Source: Alcaligenaceae bacterium 429
Lineage (GTDB): Bacteria > Pseudomonadota > Gammaproteobacteria > Burkholderiales > Burkholderiaceae_B
Direction: 5' to 3'
DNA length: 33,975 nt
Assembly (NCBI GenBank): GCA_004791645.1
Contig: SRSN01000011.1
Location: 1-33,975, forward strand
The position numbers and the translations under genes are program-made. Positions 1 to 8,232 of the stretch are shown here, one piece after another; position 1 is the first letter of the stretch; each line of letters begins with the position of its first letter. The notes below the pieces were generated by a model that was not told where the DNA came from, did no database searches, and worked only from the letters and a program-made list of their open reading frames with translations.

Positions 1-143
1 GGCTGTCTGGTTGCTGACAGGTAACCGAAGAAAAAGCGATGTCATCGTGAATAGGGTATAGCTTAAGTCTTAGCTGGTGCTTTCAAAAGAGCCACTTGTG
101 ATGGATTATAGAGAACCATTACCGTACCACTTCGCTAGGGTAG
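1..143. other. Left-edge segment with no recognisable gene
   Basis: No coding sequence can be supported here. One frame stays open from base 2 to a stop at 59-61 (about 19 codons) and could be the tail of a gene entering from the left, but the residues match nothing I recognise. A short CTGTC/GACAG inverted repeat (3-20) lies at the very edge. The segment ends at the terminator of the leftward dehydratase operon. Confidence 0.4.
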
Positions 144-180
144 GAAAAAAGCCCCTACATAGGCCATGCTAGGTAGGGGC
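144..180 (-). terminator. Rho-independent terminator of the leftward dehydratase operon
   Basis: Read on the minus strand, a GC-rich stem (GCCCCTAC at 151-158 pairing with GTAGGGGC at 173-180) is extended by a short inner TAG/CTA pairing and followed directly by a run of T (A run at 145-150 on the plus strand). It lies 43 bases past the dehydratase stop codon, as expected for an operon end. Confidence 0.9.
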
Positions 181-223
181 GAAGACGGAGAATTACGGCG
201 TAAGCGGCCAGTGGCCCGTGGCA

Positions 224-2005
224 TCAGTGGTTGTGTCGAGGTAGCGACGCACTGATATTAATAAAGGGCACAGCGCTTTCTAATACAGCACCCGTATTCA
301 ATTGACCTACATCGTCTCTGTAGATTTTTTGCCATGGTGTAGCGGTAGGCACCACAGGAGGCACGAAGCCTGCTTTGCGGCGGGCGATTTCAGTTGGTTC
401 TACCAAGGCATCGCAGCGTCCGGTGTTAAGGTCTACACGGATGATGTCGCCCGTTTGTAGCCAAGATAAGCCACCGCCAGCGGCACTTTCTGGTGAAGCA
501 TGCAAGATAGAGGGGCTGTCCGATGTACCTGATTGCCTACCGTCGCCCAGCGTGGGGAGACTGGTAATACCTTTTTGTAGCAAGGCTTTTGGGGGCTGCA
601 TATTGACCACTTCTGCAGCACCCGGCCAACCTAGGGGGCCAGTACCGCGTATGACCAAAATGCAGTTTTCATCAATGTTCAGTGTGGGGTCATCAATGCG
701 TTGATGGTAGTCTTCGGAGCCCTCAAATACGATGGCACGGGCCTCAAAGACGCCTTCGTGCCCAGGGCGACGTAGGTATTGTGCAGCGAAGGCTTCCGAG
801 ATCACGCTGGTTTTCATGATGGCAAACTCAAACAAATTACCCGACAGCACACGGAAGCCTGCATGGTGTTTGAGTGGTGCCGCATACGGAAGAATGACCT
901 GCCGGTCAGTGCTTTCTCGGTTGTGCAGAGCTTCGCTGAGAGGCTTGCCGTTGACGGTAATGGTTTGTTCATCCAGCTTGCCGTGCTGCCATAACTCCCA
1001 CATGATGGCGGGCACACCGCCGGCGCGGTGGAAGTTTTCACTTAGGTATTCCCCTGCAGGTTGTACGTTGGCGAGCAACGGAATGTCGTAGCCGTAGGTT
1101 TGCCAGTCTTCAGGAGCCAATTCCACGCCTGCATGTCTGGCCATGGCTACCAGATGGGGTTGCGCATTAGTAGAGCCGCCAATGGCAGCGTTAACACGTA
1201 TAGCATTCAAAAATGCGGTGCGTGTCATCACGTCCAGAGGGCGTATATCTTCGTGTACTAACTCTACTGCGCGTTTACCTGTGCGGTAGGCCATTTGTGA
1301 ACGTTCACGGTATGCCGCAGGAATAGCAGCACAACTTGTGAGTGACATGCCTAAGGCTTCGGCCATTGCGTTCATGGTGGAAGCGGTACCCATGGTATTG
1401 CAGTGCCCGACGGACGGGGCGGAGTCCAATGCTCGTTGGAAAAACTCTTCTTTATCAATTTCACCAGCCGCGTAGGCGCGGCGTGATTGCCAGATGACTG
1501 TGCCTGAGCCTACGCGTTTGCCCTCGTGCCAACCATCTAGCATGGGGCCTCCTGACAGCACAATGGCGGGAATGTTGACGGTGGCTGCAGCCATGAGGGC
1601 AGAGGGTGTGGTTTTGTCGCAGCCTGTGGTTAACACCACACCATCAATGGGATAACCATACAAAATCTCTACTAGCCCCAAATAGGCTAAGTTTCTATCC
1701 AGTGCAGCGGTGGGGCGTTTGCAGTTTTCAAAAATGGGATGAGTGGGGAATTCCATGGGAATCCCTCCTGCATCACGGATTCCATCACGTACCCGTTTGA
1801 CCAACTCTATATGTACACGGTTACAGGGAGTGAGGTCGCTACCGCTTTGGGCTATACCAATAATAGGTTTGCCAGACCGCAGCTCTTCAGGGGTAATGCC
1901 GTAGTTCATAAACCGCTCCATATACAGAGCGGCTAGATCTACGTGTTCGTGATTGTCGAACCAGTCCTGCGAGCGTAAACGCTTAGGAGAGGTGTGGTTG
2001 GTCAT
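224..2005 (-). CDS. IlvD/EDD-family dehydratase, probably for a sugar acid
   Basis: This 593-residue protein belongs to the IlvD/EDD family of Fe-S, Mg-dependent dehydratases, which convert 2,3-dihydroxy acids into 2-oxo-3-deoxy acids. The three cluster cysteines are visible at C61 (in TPCN), C129 (in TTGCDKTTP) and C202 (in GHCNTMGTAST). K131 in the CDKTTP motif is the Mg-site lysine. Length and sequence style resemble the arabonate/xylonate/fuconate dehydratase branch more than biosynthetic IlvD (dihydroxy-acid dehydratase) or Edd (6-phosphogluconate dehydratase). It is the third gene of a tight leftward operon, 3 bases after the preceding dehydrogenase, and is followed by a strong terminator. 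Neighbouring hydroxy-acid dehydrogenases and a TRAP transporter point to catabolism. The exact substrate cannot be read from the sequence. Confidence 0.9.
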   Translation of the reverse strand: MTNHTSPKRLRSQDWFDNHEHVDLAALYMERFMNYGITPEELRSGKPIIGIAQSGSDLTPCNRVHIELVKRVRDGIRDAGGIPMEFPTHPIFENCKRPTAALDRNLAYLGLVEILYGYPIDGVVLTTGCDKTTPSALMAAATVNIPAIVLSGGPMLDGWHEGKRVGSGTVIWQSRRAYAAGEIDKEEFFQRALDSAPSVGHCNTMGTASTMNAMAEALGMSLTSCAAIPAAYRERSQMAYRTGKRAVELVHEDIRPLDVMTRTAFLNAIRVNAAIGGSTNAQPHLVAMARHAGVELAPEDWQTYGYDIPLLANVQPAGEYLSENFHRAGGVPAIMWELWQHGKLDEQTITVNGKPLSEALHNRESTDRQVILPYAAPLKHHAGFRVLSGNLFEFAIMKTSVISEAFAAQYLRRPGHEGVFEARAIVFEGSEDYHQRIDDPTLNIDENCILVIRGTGPLGWPGAAEVVNMQPPKALLQKGITSLPTLGDGRQSGTSDSPSILHASPESAAGGGLSWLQTGDIIRVDLNTGRCDALVEPTEIARRKAGFVPPVVPTATPWQKIYRDDVGQLNTGAVLESAVPFINISASLPRHNH

Positions 2006-2008
2006 AGG

Positions 2009-2896
2009 CTATCTCTCCTTGGGATTCAAACGTTCAATTTGTAATAGCAGGGCGCTGTGATCTAACTCGGCACCACCGTCTTCGCATAATTCACCGAACA
2101 GTTCAGTCACCGCGTTGGTGAGTGGTAGTTGTAGGTGGTGCAATGCCATTTGCGACTGTATATTGCGTAGGTCCTTGTACTGGTGTTTGCAAGGGCCGCC
2201 GGGTTCAAAGTGACGGTTGATCATACGTTCGCCGTGCAAGGCCAAAATAGTGCTTTCGGCAAAGCCGCCACGTATGGCGTCTCTAAAGGCGGCAGCCGAA
2301 CCACCAGAACGCGATACTAGTGTCATGGCTTCAGCGATAGCGCCAATGGTGATTGCGACGATTTGCTGATTAGCTAGCTTGGCAACCTGACCTGCGCCGT
2401 GATCGCCTACGTGGGTTAAGCGTCCTAATGCCGAAAATACAGGGGCCAAAGACTCAATCAGGGCAGCCGGGCCACCCGCCATCAAGGCTAATGTGCCTTC
2501 TTGTGCACCTTTGACGCCGCCAGATACAGGGCAGTCCACAAACTGTAATTGGTGTTCAGCCAATGCTGTCGCTAACTTCTTAGCAGTGGCTGGGCGGGTT
2601 GAACTGCTATCGATAAAGACAGTACCGGAGTGTGCAGCCGCAAGGATGGCAGGGTCTAACACCATACTTTCTACGGCCTCGTCATTGCTGAGCATCGTAA
2701 AGACTACATCGGCATGGCTGACAGCTTCGGCGGCGCTGTGTGTTACGGTAGCGCCTAGTGGGGCCAAGGCTTGGGCTTTTTCTGGGCTGCGATTCCAAAC
2801 GGTCAGAGTAAAACCGTGCTTGAGTAAGTTGGCACACATAGGTGCTCCCATCAAACCGGTGCCTAGAAAAGCGATACGTGGTTGTGTTGTTGTCAT
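2009..2896 (-). CDS. NAD(P)-dependent beta-hydroxyacid dehydrogenase (HIBDH/LtnD/GarR family)
   Basis: A 295-residue member of the 3-hydroxyisobutyrate dehydrogenase family, which also includes tartronate-semialdehyde reductase (GarR/GlxR) and L-threonate dehydrogenase (LtnD). The N-terminal Rossmann motif GTGLMGAPM (about residues 12-20), the substrate-binding DCPVSGG motif and the catalytic lysine in GQVAKLANQ are all intact, and the length is normal. The start codon overlaps the stop of the upstream DenD-like gene by 4 bases (ATGA), so the two are translationally coupled. Pairing with a DenD-like enzyme recalls the tetronate (threonate/erythronate) systems described in Cupriavidus. However, the OtnK, OtnC and OtnI partners of that route are not here, so LtnD activity is only a possibility. 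Confidence 0.85.
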   Translation of the reverse strand: MTTTQPRIAFLGTGLMGAPMCANLLKHGFTLTVWNRSPEKAQALAPLGATVTHSAAEAVSHADVVFTMLSNDEAVESMVLDPAILAAAHSGTVFIDSSSTRPATAKKLATALAEHQLQFVDCPVSGGVKGAQEGTLALMAGGPAALIESLAPVFSALGRLTHVGDHGAGQVAKLANQQIVAITIGAIAEAMTLVSRSGGSAAAFRDAIRGGFAESTILALHGERMINRHFEPGGPCKHQYKDLRNIQSQMALHHLQLPLTNAVTELFGELCEDGGAELDHSALLLQIERLNPKER

Positions 2897-3876
2897 GCTC
2901 CAGCCCTCATTTCGTTGTCGATATATTGTTGAATGATCTCATCGAAATTTTGCTCAGCTCTGAATCCCAGCGCAAGTGCACGGGTGGCTTCAAATCCGGG
3001 GGCCCAGCCTGTGACCATTTTTTGTATATCTGGATTAGGTTGGTACTGAATTAGGCGAGTGACATCGTCACCGGCAATGCGTCGCAAGGCTTGGATTTGC
3101 TCATCGACGGTGACGCTGACACCTGGCATGAATAAGGAACGTCTAGCACCCAGCGGAGCGGTATCCATAGTGGCAGCATGCACAAAGAACTGGACGGCAG
3201 AACGTGGTGAGGCATGCCAGTGTCGCACGCTAGGGTCAACCGGCAAAATCGCCGTTTGACCATGTAGGGGTTCGCGGATAATAGAGGAGAAAAACCCTGA
3301 AGCTGCAGCATTGGGTTTGCCAGGGCGTACGCAAATAGTGGGTAAACGTATGCCTACACCGTCCATAAAACCACGGCGCGAGTAGTCGGCTAACAATAGC
3401 TCGGTAATGGCTTTTTGTGTGCCATAACTGGTGAGGGGAGTAAGGTGGAACTCATCAGGAATGGGGAAAGGCAAAGGGGCACCCACTACGGCGATAGACG
3501 AGGCAAATACCATACGTGGGTAGTAGCCTTCCTGCAGGTGCAAATGCCGTATGGCTTCAAATAATTGATGGCTACCAGCCAAGTTGATGGCATAGCCTTT
3601 TTCAAAATCTTTTTCAGCCTCACCCGAGACAATAGCGGCTAAGTGGATGATGACATCAGGACGATCGCGTACAACTTGATCGGCTGCTTGGGGGCTGGAT
3701 AAGTCAATACGATGATACTGATAACGGTCTGATGCTAAGGGCATGGGCAAGGTTGGGCTCACGTCATACAACTGCAAAGACTGTATGGGTGGGCTGGCAG
3801 GTAGGCCATTTTGTAGCAGGTGCTGGGCCAGCTTAAAACCTATCATTCCAGCGGCGCCGATGATGGCAATACGCAT
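2893..3876 (-). CDS. NAD-dependent epimerase/dehydratase-family protein, DenD-like (possible D-erythronate dehydrogenase)
   Basis: A 327-residue extended-SDR protein. It opens with a Rossmann glycine motif (GAAGMIG, residues 7-13) and carries the catalytic SYGTQK (YxxxK) motif near residue 150. The overall style matches the Gne-like/DenD group, whose characterised members include D-erythronate 2-dehydrogenase. It is the first gene of the leftward operon. The ATG at 3876 has a good AGGAG site about 9 bases upstream. It is divergent from the FAD dehydrogenase gene across a 147-bp region with a GntR-type palindrome. A sugar-acid or aldose dehydrogenase role fits the neighbours, but a nucleotide-sugar epimerase cannot be excluded from sequence alone. 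Confidence 0.8.
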   Translation of the reverse strand: MRIAIIGAAGMIGFKLAQHLLQNGLPASPPIQSLQLYDVSPTLPMPLASDRYQYHRIDLSSPQAADQVVRDRPDVIIHLAAIVSGEAEKDFEKGYAINLAGSHQLFEAIRHLHLQEGYYPRMVFASSIAVVGAPLPFPIPDEFHLTPLTSYGTQKAITELLLADYSRRGFMDGVGIRLPTICVRPGKPNAAASGFFSSIIREPLHGQTAILPVDPSVRHWHASPRSAVQFFVHAATMDTAPLGARRSLFMPGVSVTVDEQIQALRRIAGDDVTRLIQYQPNPDIQKMVTGWAPGFEATRALALGFRAEQNFDEIIQQYIDNEMRAGA

Positions 3877-3941
3877 GTTGTATGTCTCCTCTTAGGGTAA
3901 AACCTGATTAGAGTCATCAGGATTTTTTTTCTATAGTTAAG

Positions 3942-3952
3942 TTGTCTGACAA
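3942..3952. promoter_or_regulatory. Probable FadR-type GntR operator in the divergent promoter region
   Basis: TTGTCTGACAA is a perfect palindrome around a central base and fits the TNGTNNNACNA pattern typical of FadR-subfamily GntR operators. It lies between the leftward dehydratase operon and the rightward FAD-dehydrogenase operon. On the plus strand it overlaps a plausible -35 (TTGTCT, 3942-3947) spaced 17 bases from TTTAAA (3965-3970). A TATGAT also follows at 3953-3958. Binding here would control both operons. The regulator at 5567 is the obvious candidate (inference). Confidence 0.6.
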
Positions 3953-4023
3953 TATGATGTCTGGTTTAAAAGTGCAGGTCAATCACAAAATGACCACACC
4001 TCATCCTTACAGGAAAGAAAAAA

Positions 4024-5493
4024 TTGAATGCACCGGTTTCCTCATCTGCTGTACCTGAAGTGCCTGTAAAAAGGCACGATGTTGCTACTGTTTTAGAGCA
4101 GTTACGACGAGTGGTTGGCGACGATTTTGCATGGTCAGGGGGTGACACTAAAGCTGAGCCGTACTTGCGTGATTGGCATGGTGATCACGTTGCTGCTGCG
4201 TTGGCTGTGGTGATGCCAGCCACCACTGCGCAAGTGCAAGCCGTGGTGCGGTATTGCGCAGCGCAAGGCGTAGCAGTGGTGCCGCAAGGGGGCAATACCG
4301 GTTTGGTATTGGGGGCGCTGCCGCTGGATACCGGTGATAGGGTGATTGTGCTGGGGCTAGGGCGCATGAACGCTATACGCCATATAGATCAGGGCAATTA
4401 CTCCATGACGGTAGAGTCTGGCTGCATTCTGCAAACCGTACAGGAAGCAGCGGCTACAGCAGGTTTTTTATTCCCGGTGTCATTGGGGGCAGAAGGTAGC
4501 TGCCAAATAGGGGGCAACATCAGCACCAATGCGGGTGGAGTCAATGTGCTGCGTTACGGCATGATGCGTGAACAGATCTTGGGTTTAGAAGTGGTGCTGC
4601 CTGATGGCAGCGTTATGCACAACCTCAAAGGCTTGCGTAAAGATAATCGCGGTGTAGATGTTAACCAGTTATTTATTGGTGCCGAAGGAGTTTTAGGCAT
4701 TGTGACGGCGGCCTCGTTACGTCTCTCGCCCTTGCCACAAAATGTAGTGACGGCATTGTTGGCGTTGAATTCAGTAGACGATGCGGTGCAACTGTATTTG
4801 CAAGCTCGAAAACGTTGCGGTGATTTGATGACCGCTTTTGAACTCATGCCGCAAAACGTATTAACGCTGGCGCAAGAGGCCTTACCGGATACCGTCGCGC
4901 CTATGTCGCTAGAGCATTCTACGTATGTATTGGTGGAGTTCTCAGGAGCGGAACTAGTAGATGTGGCAGGTATTTTGGAACGTTTCCTAGAGCACGTCAT
5001 GGAAGATGGCATATTGCAAGATGCTGTCATCGCACACTCTCACGCGCAGGCAGCAACCCTGTGGCGTTATCGTGAGGCCGTGAACGAGGCGCAAGCTTTG
5101 CGAGGATTGCATTTACGTTCGGATGTGTCGGTATCTATTTCACGCATGGCGGAATTTATTGAGCAGGTAGAGCACCGTTTGCAAGAGGCCTTTCCTAATT
5201 CATTAGTGGTGGGGTATGGCCACATTGGTGATGGCAATGTGCATGTCAATGTTTTGCCGCCTGCTGACTTTTCTACAGCACAACGTTTGGCTCTTATAGA
5301 TGCTGGGAGCAGCCTCATTACAGAGTGCGTCATGGCATTTGATGGCAGCTTTAGTGCTGAGCATGGTGTGGGCCGTTTAAAGAAAAGTACCTTCAACCAC
5401 TACGCCGATGCGGCGCAAAGGGATGTGTTGCACAAACTGAAGTTGTGCGTAGATCCAAAAAACATCATGAACCCCGGTTGTTTGTTGTCTTGA
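4024..5493 (+). CDS. FAD-binding D-2-hydroxyacid dehydrogenase (GlcD/D2HGDH family)
   Basis: A 489-residue flavoprotein of the PCMH-type FAD family that includes glycolate oxidase subunit GlcD, D-lactate dehydrogenase and D-2-hydroxyglutarate dehydrogenase. The FAD-binding segments PQGGNTGLV and SLGAEGSCQIGGNISTNAGG are visible in the N-terminal half. The C-terminal domain has the metal/substrate motifs GYGHIGDGNVHVN and SAEHGVGRLKK. These enzymes oxidise a D-2-hydroxy acid to the 2-oxo acid and pass electrons to a quinone or another acceptor. The start is a TTG at 4024. No in-frame ATG is near, and AGGA at 4011-4014 gives normal spacing. It heads the rightward operon with the GntR regulator and a TRAP system. 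Confidence 0.88.
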   Translation: MNAPVSSSAVPEVPVKRHDVATVLEQLRRVVGDDFAWSGGDTKAEPYLRDWHGDHVAAALAVVMPATTAQVQAVVRYCAAQGVAVVPQGGNTGLVLGALPLDTGDRVIVLGLGRMNAIRHIDQGNYSMTVESGCILQTVQEAAATAGFLFPVSLGAEGSCQIGGNISTNAGGVNVLRYGMMREQILGLEVVLPDGSVMHNLKGLRKDNRGVDVNQLFIGAEGVLGIVTAASLRLSPLPQNVVTALLALNSVDDAVQLYLQARKRCGDLMTAFELMPQNVLTLAQEALPDTVAPMSLEHSTYVLVEFSGAELVDVAGILERFLEHVMEDGILQDAVIAHSHAQAATLWRYREAVNEAQALRGLHLRSDVSVSISRMAEFIEQVEHRLQEAFPNSLVVGYGHIGDGNVHVNVLPPADFSTAQRLALIDAGSSLITECVMAFDGSFSAEHGVGRLKKSTFNHYADAAQRDVLHKLKLCVDPKNIMNPGCLLS

Positions 5494-5518
5494 CTGGACG
5501 CTATATGCGCTTACAGGG

Positions 5519-5544
5519 CACACTCGCTATTTTCAGCTAGTGTG
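5519..5544. repeat. Inverted repeat between the FAD dehydrogenase and GntR genes
   Basis: CACACTCGCT and AGCTAGTGTG form 10-base arms with one mismatch around a 6-base loop. There is no T run, and the repeat ends a few bases before the ribosome-binding site of the GntR gene. It could be a weak intercistronic hairpin or a regulator-binding site. Confidence 0.45.
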
Positions 5545-5566
5545 AACCCAAGGAGAAATGTCAGTC

Positions 5567-6310
5567 ATGGCGATTTTTGATCAGATCCAGCGTGTGGAAA
5601 GTTTGCCTGCAATGATTGCCCGCCAGATCTACGACAAAGTGGTACAGGGACAGTTGAAAGCAGGGGACAGACTACCTACAGAAAGTGAGTTGTCAGAAAG
5701 TTTTGGAGTAAGCCGGACGGTGGTGCGCGAAGCCATTGCACAGTTGCGCCACGAAGGTCTGGTAGAAACACGACGTGGGGTGGGGGCGTTTATTACCGAA
5801 CCTGAGCGCCGTCAGTTTTTACGTCTGGATGACTTGTCGTTGAATGACCCCGAGTCGTTCCGCAGTTTATTCCAGCTACGTAGTGTGTTGGAAGTGGAGG
5901 CCGCAGGTTTGTCAGCGCAGCACCATACCGAGGAGGAAATGGCGCGCATTGATGATGCCTTAAATCGCATGATTCATGCAGACAAGTGGAGTGACGATGG
6001 TGTAGTAGCTGATTTGGATTTTCACTATGAGGTAGCCAGTTCAACGGGTAATGAATATTTCCCGCTGTTCATTGGTTTTATCAGTGAAAAGATGCATCAG
6101 GCTATGAATACTTCTCGTACTTATTATGAACGCGACGAAATCGTCAAAATCACTATAGACGAGCACGTTGCAGTACGTGATGCCATTGCAAGACGGGATG
6201 TGGAGGGAGCCCGCAAAGCGATGGAAGCCCATATTTTAGGAGGGGCGCAGCGCGTCAAATTGCAGGCAGAAGACAAAGCGGCACTCTATAAGCCGCGCAG
6301 CGAGCTGTAG
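5567..6310 (+). CDS. FadR-type (FCD) GntR transcriptional regulator of the sugar-acid locus
   Basis: A 247-residue regulator with an N-terminal winged helix-turn-helix of the GntR type (GDRLPTESELSESFGVSRTVVREAIAQL is split across about residues 29-56) and a C-terminal all-helical FCD effector domain. Likely metal/effector ligands of FCD are seen in DLDFHYEVA, in DEHVAVRDAI and in MEAHI. An upstream in-frame ATG exists at 5558, but the AGGAG at 5551-5555 is too close to it (2 bases). ATG 5567 has usable spacing and is preferred. The gene lies between the FAD dehydrogenase and the TRAP genes on the same strand, so it is probably an autoregulated member of the operon. Repression via the TTGTCTGACAA site is inferred. 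Confidence 0.9.
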   Translation: MAIFDQIQRVESLPAMIARQIYDKVVQGQLKAGDRLPTESELSESFGVSRTVVREAIAQLRHEGLVETRRGVGAFITEPERRQFLRLDDLSLNDPESFRSLFQLRSVLEVEAAGLSAQHHTEEEMARIDDALNRMIHADKWSDDGVVADLDFHYEVASSTGNEYFPLFIGFISEKMHQAMNTSRTYYERDEIVKITIDEHVAVRDAIARRDVEGARKAMEAHILGGAQRVKLQAEDKAALYKPRSEL

Positions 6311-6381
6311 GTTTTCTTCATGCCAAGACGGTAGGGAGAAGCTGCAGATGCACCGATATAAACATAAAGGAGTCAAGGTAC

Positions 6382-6900
6382 ATGCAGTGGATAATAGATT
6401 GGTTTTACCGTTTTCTTGGCCTAGTGCTGACCATTTTGCTTGCTGGTATGGTGGTCATGGTATTTGGGAACGTGGTGCTGCGTTACGCGTTCAATACCGG
6501 CTGGATGATTTCTGAGGAACTGTCCCGCTTCTTCTTTGTGTGGCTAACCTTTATCGGTGCTGTGCTGACTTTCAAAGAGCATAGCCATATGGGTATAGAG
6601 ACACTGACTTCACGGCTGTCGCGCCGTGGGCAGTTGTTATGCATGGCGGCTACTAACCTGATCATTATGGCGTGTGCCTATATTTTTGCTGCTGGCACAT
6701 GGGAGCAATTAGAGGTAAATGCCACCATGTATGCCCCCGTTACTGGCCTGTCATTGGCTTGGGTATATGGCATAGGCATGTTTACAGGTGTTGGGGTGTT
6801 CGCTATTGCTGCCTACCGTTTGTTTACGGTGCTGACCGGTAAAGTCAGCGAAACAGAACTAGACCGCTTTGCTGGCGGCCACGGGGCTAGCGCGGAGTAA
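6382..6900 (+). CDS. dctQ: TRAP transporter small permease subunit (DctQ type), system 1
   Basis: A 172-residue inner-membrane protein with about four hydrophobic segments and the DctQ-style motif around EELSRFFFVWLTFIGAVLTF followed by HMGIE. DctQ subunits partner the large DctM permease in Na+- or H+-driven, binding-protein-dependent uptake of organic acids. A strong ribosome-binding site (AAAGGAG, 6366-6372) precedes the ATG. The gene is followed almost at once by dctM and then dctP, so the order is Q-M-P. The flanking hydroxy-acid enzymes suggest a sugar-acid or hydroxycarboxylate substrate. Confidence 0.92.
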   Translation: MQWIIDWFYRFLGLVLTILLAGMVVMVFGNVVLRYAFNTGWMISEELSRFFFVWLTFIGAVLTFKEHSHMGIETLTSRLSRRGQLLCMAATNLIIMACAYIFAAGTWEQLEVNATMYAPVTGLSLAWVYGIGMFTGVGVFAIAAYRLFTVLTGKVSETELDRFAGGHGASAE

Positions 6901-6907
6901 CTTCACC

Positions 6908-8185
6908 ATGACATTACTGATTTTTGTGGCTTCTTTATTAGGGGCCATGGCCATAGGCGTGCCTGTTGCTTTCGCTCTGATCTTCTGTTCTCTGATGCTT
7001 ATGCTGCAATTGGACATGTTTAATGCCCAAATCGTGGCGCAAAACATGATCTCGGGTGCAGATACATTTACCTTGCTCGCTATCCCATTTTTCCTCTTGG
7101 CCGGTGAGTTGATGAACTCAGGCGGGCTATCTAGACGCATCATCGATTTTGCATTGGCGTGTGTGGGTCACATCAAAGGTGGATTGGGCTTGGTAGCCAT
7201 CGTGGCTGCTGTGATTATGGCCAGTTTGTCTGGTTCTGCTGTTGCCGACTCTGCCGCCTTAGCTGCCATTTTGGTACCTATGATGCGTGAGGCGGGCTAT
7301 AACGTACCTCGCTCGGCCGGTGTGATTGCGGCGGGAGGTGTGATTGCTCCTGTGATTCCGCCTTCTATGGCCTTCATTATTTTTGGGGTGGCAGCCAACG
7401 TTTCTATCTCGCGCTTGTTTATGGCGGGGATTGTGCCTGGTCTGATGATGGCTTTGACGCTGGTTGCCATTTGGATGGTGGTGGGTCGCAATAGTGCCAG
7501 TACAACGTTGCCTAAACGCTCAGGTAAAGAACGCCTGCAAGCTACGGCGCGCGCCTCATGGGCGTTAGGTATGCCTGTGATTGTGCTGGGCGGCATACGT
7601 ATGGGCATGGTCACACCTACCGAAGCGGCAGTTATCGCTGCTGTATATGCCTGGTTGGTGGGAACCTTTGTGTACAAAGAGCTGCGTCTACGAGATTTGT
7701 ACACCGTGTTATTGCGCTCTGCCAAAACCACCGCTGTGGTGATGTTCTTGGTGGCGGCAGCTTTGGTATCAGCATGGTTAATTACGGCAGCGGATATTCC
7801 GGCTGAGTTGGGTGGTTTTCTAGAGCCTTTTATTGAGCATCCAAAGTTGCTGATGTTGATCATGATGTTGCTGATCTTTGTGATTGGTACCGCATTGGAT
7901 TTGACCCCAACGATATTGATTCTGACCCCCGTGTTGTTGCCTATCGTGAAAATGGCAGGCATAGACCCGGTGTATTTCGGCGTGATGTTTGTGATGAATA
8001 CCTGCATTAGTTTGCTGACCCCGCCTGTAGGCGTGGTGCTGAATGTGGTCAGTGGTGTAGCCAAAGTGCCATTAGGGAAGGTCATTGTGGGCGTAGGGCC
8101 ATTCTTGTTGGGCTATTTCCTGTTGTTGATGCTGTTTGTTGCAGTCCCTGAACTCATTACCGTACCGATGAAGTGGCTGTATTGA
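6908..8185 (+). CDS. dctM: TRAP transporter large permease subunit (DctM type), system 1
   Basis: A 425-residue polytopic membrane protein of the DctM family with around 11-12 hydrophobic segments. Recognisable family blocks include GLGLVAIVAAVIMASLSGSA, VIPPSMAFIIFG and the C-terminal LLTPPVGVVLNV. It forms the solute-translocating part of the TRAP system. I start it at ATG 6908, 7 bases after dctQ ends, because GGAG at 6894-6897 (overlapping the end of dctQ) is well spaced for it. A longer in-frame version from 6869 would overlap dctQ and adds 13 residues without family character. Confidence 0.93.
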   Translation: MTLLIFVASLLGAMAIGVPVAFALIFCSLMLMLQLDMFNAQIVAQNMISGADTFTLLAIPFFLLAGELMNSGGLSRRIIDFALACVGHIKGGLGLVAIVAAVIMASLSGSAVADSAALAAILVPMMREAGYNVPRSAGVIAAGGVIAPVIPPSMAFIIFGVAANVSISRLFMAGIVPGLMMALTLVAIWMVVGRNSASTTLPKRSGKERLQATARASWALGMPVIVLGGIRMGMVTPTEAAVIAAVYAWLVGTFVYKELRLRDLYTVLLRSAKTTAVVMFLVAAALVSAWLITAADIPAELGGFLEPFIEHPKLLMLIMMLLIFVIGTALDLTPTILILTPVLLPIVKMAGIDPVYFGVMFVMNTCISLLTPPVGVVLNVVSGVAKVPLGKVIVGVGPFLLGYFLLLMLFVAVPELITVPMKWLY

Positions 8186-8232
8186 AGCTTGTCCTAGAAG
8201 ACAGGCAGATTCTGAACCAAGGAGACAATGAA

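Noticed and set aside
2-61. Short open frame at the left edge as the C-terminal end of a gene
   Set aside because: Only 19 codons are visible, with no recognisable family signature.
3903-3929. CCTGAT/ATCAGG repeat followed by a T run, looking like a rightward terminator
   Set aside because: The stem is only 6 pairs with low GC, and there is no rightward gene upstream for it to terminate. It may be incidental in the divergent promoter region.
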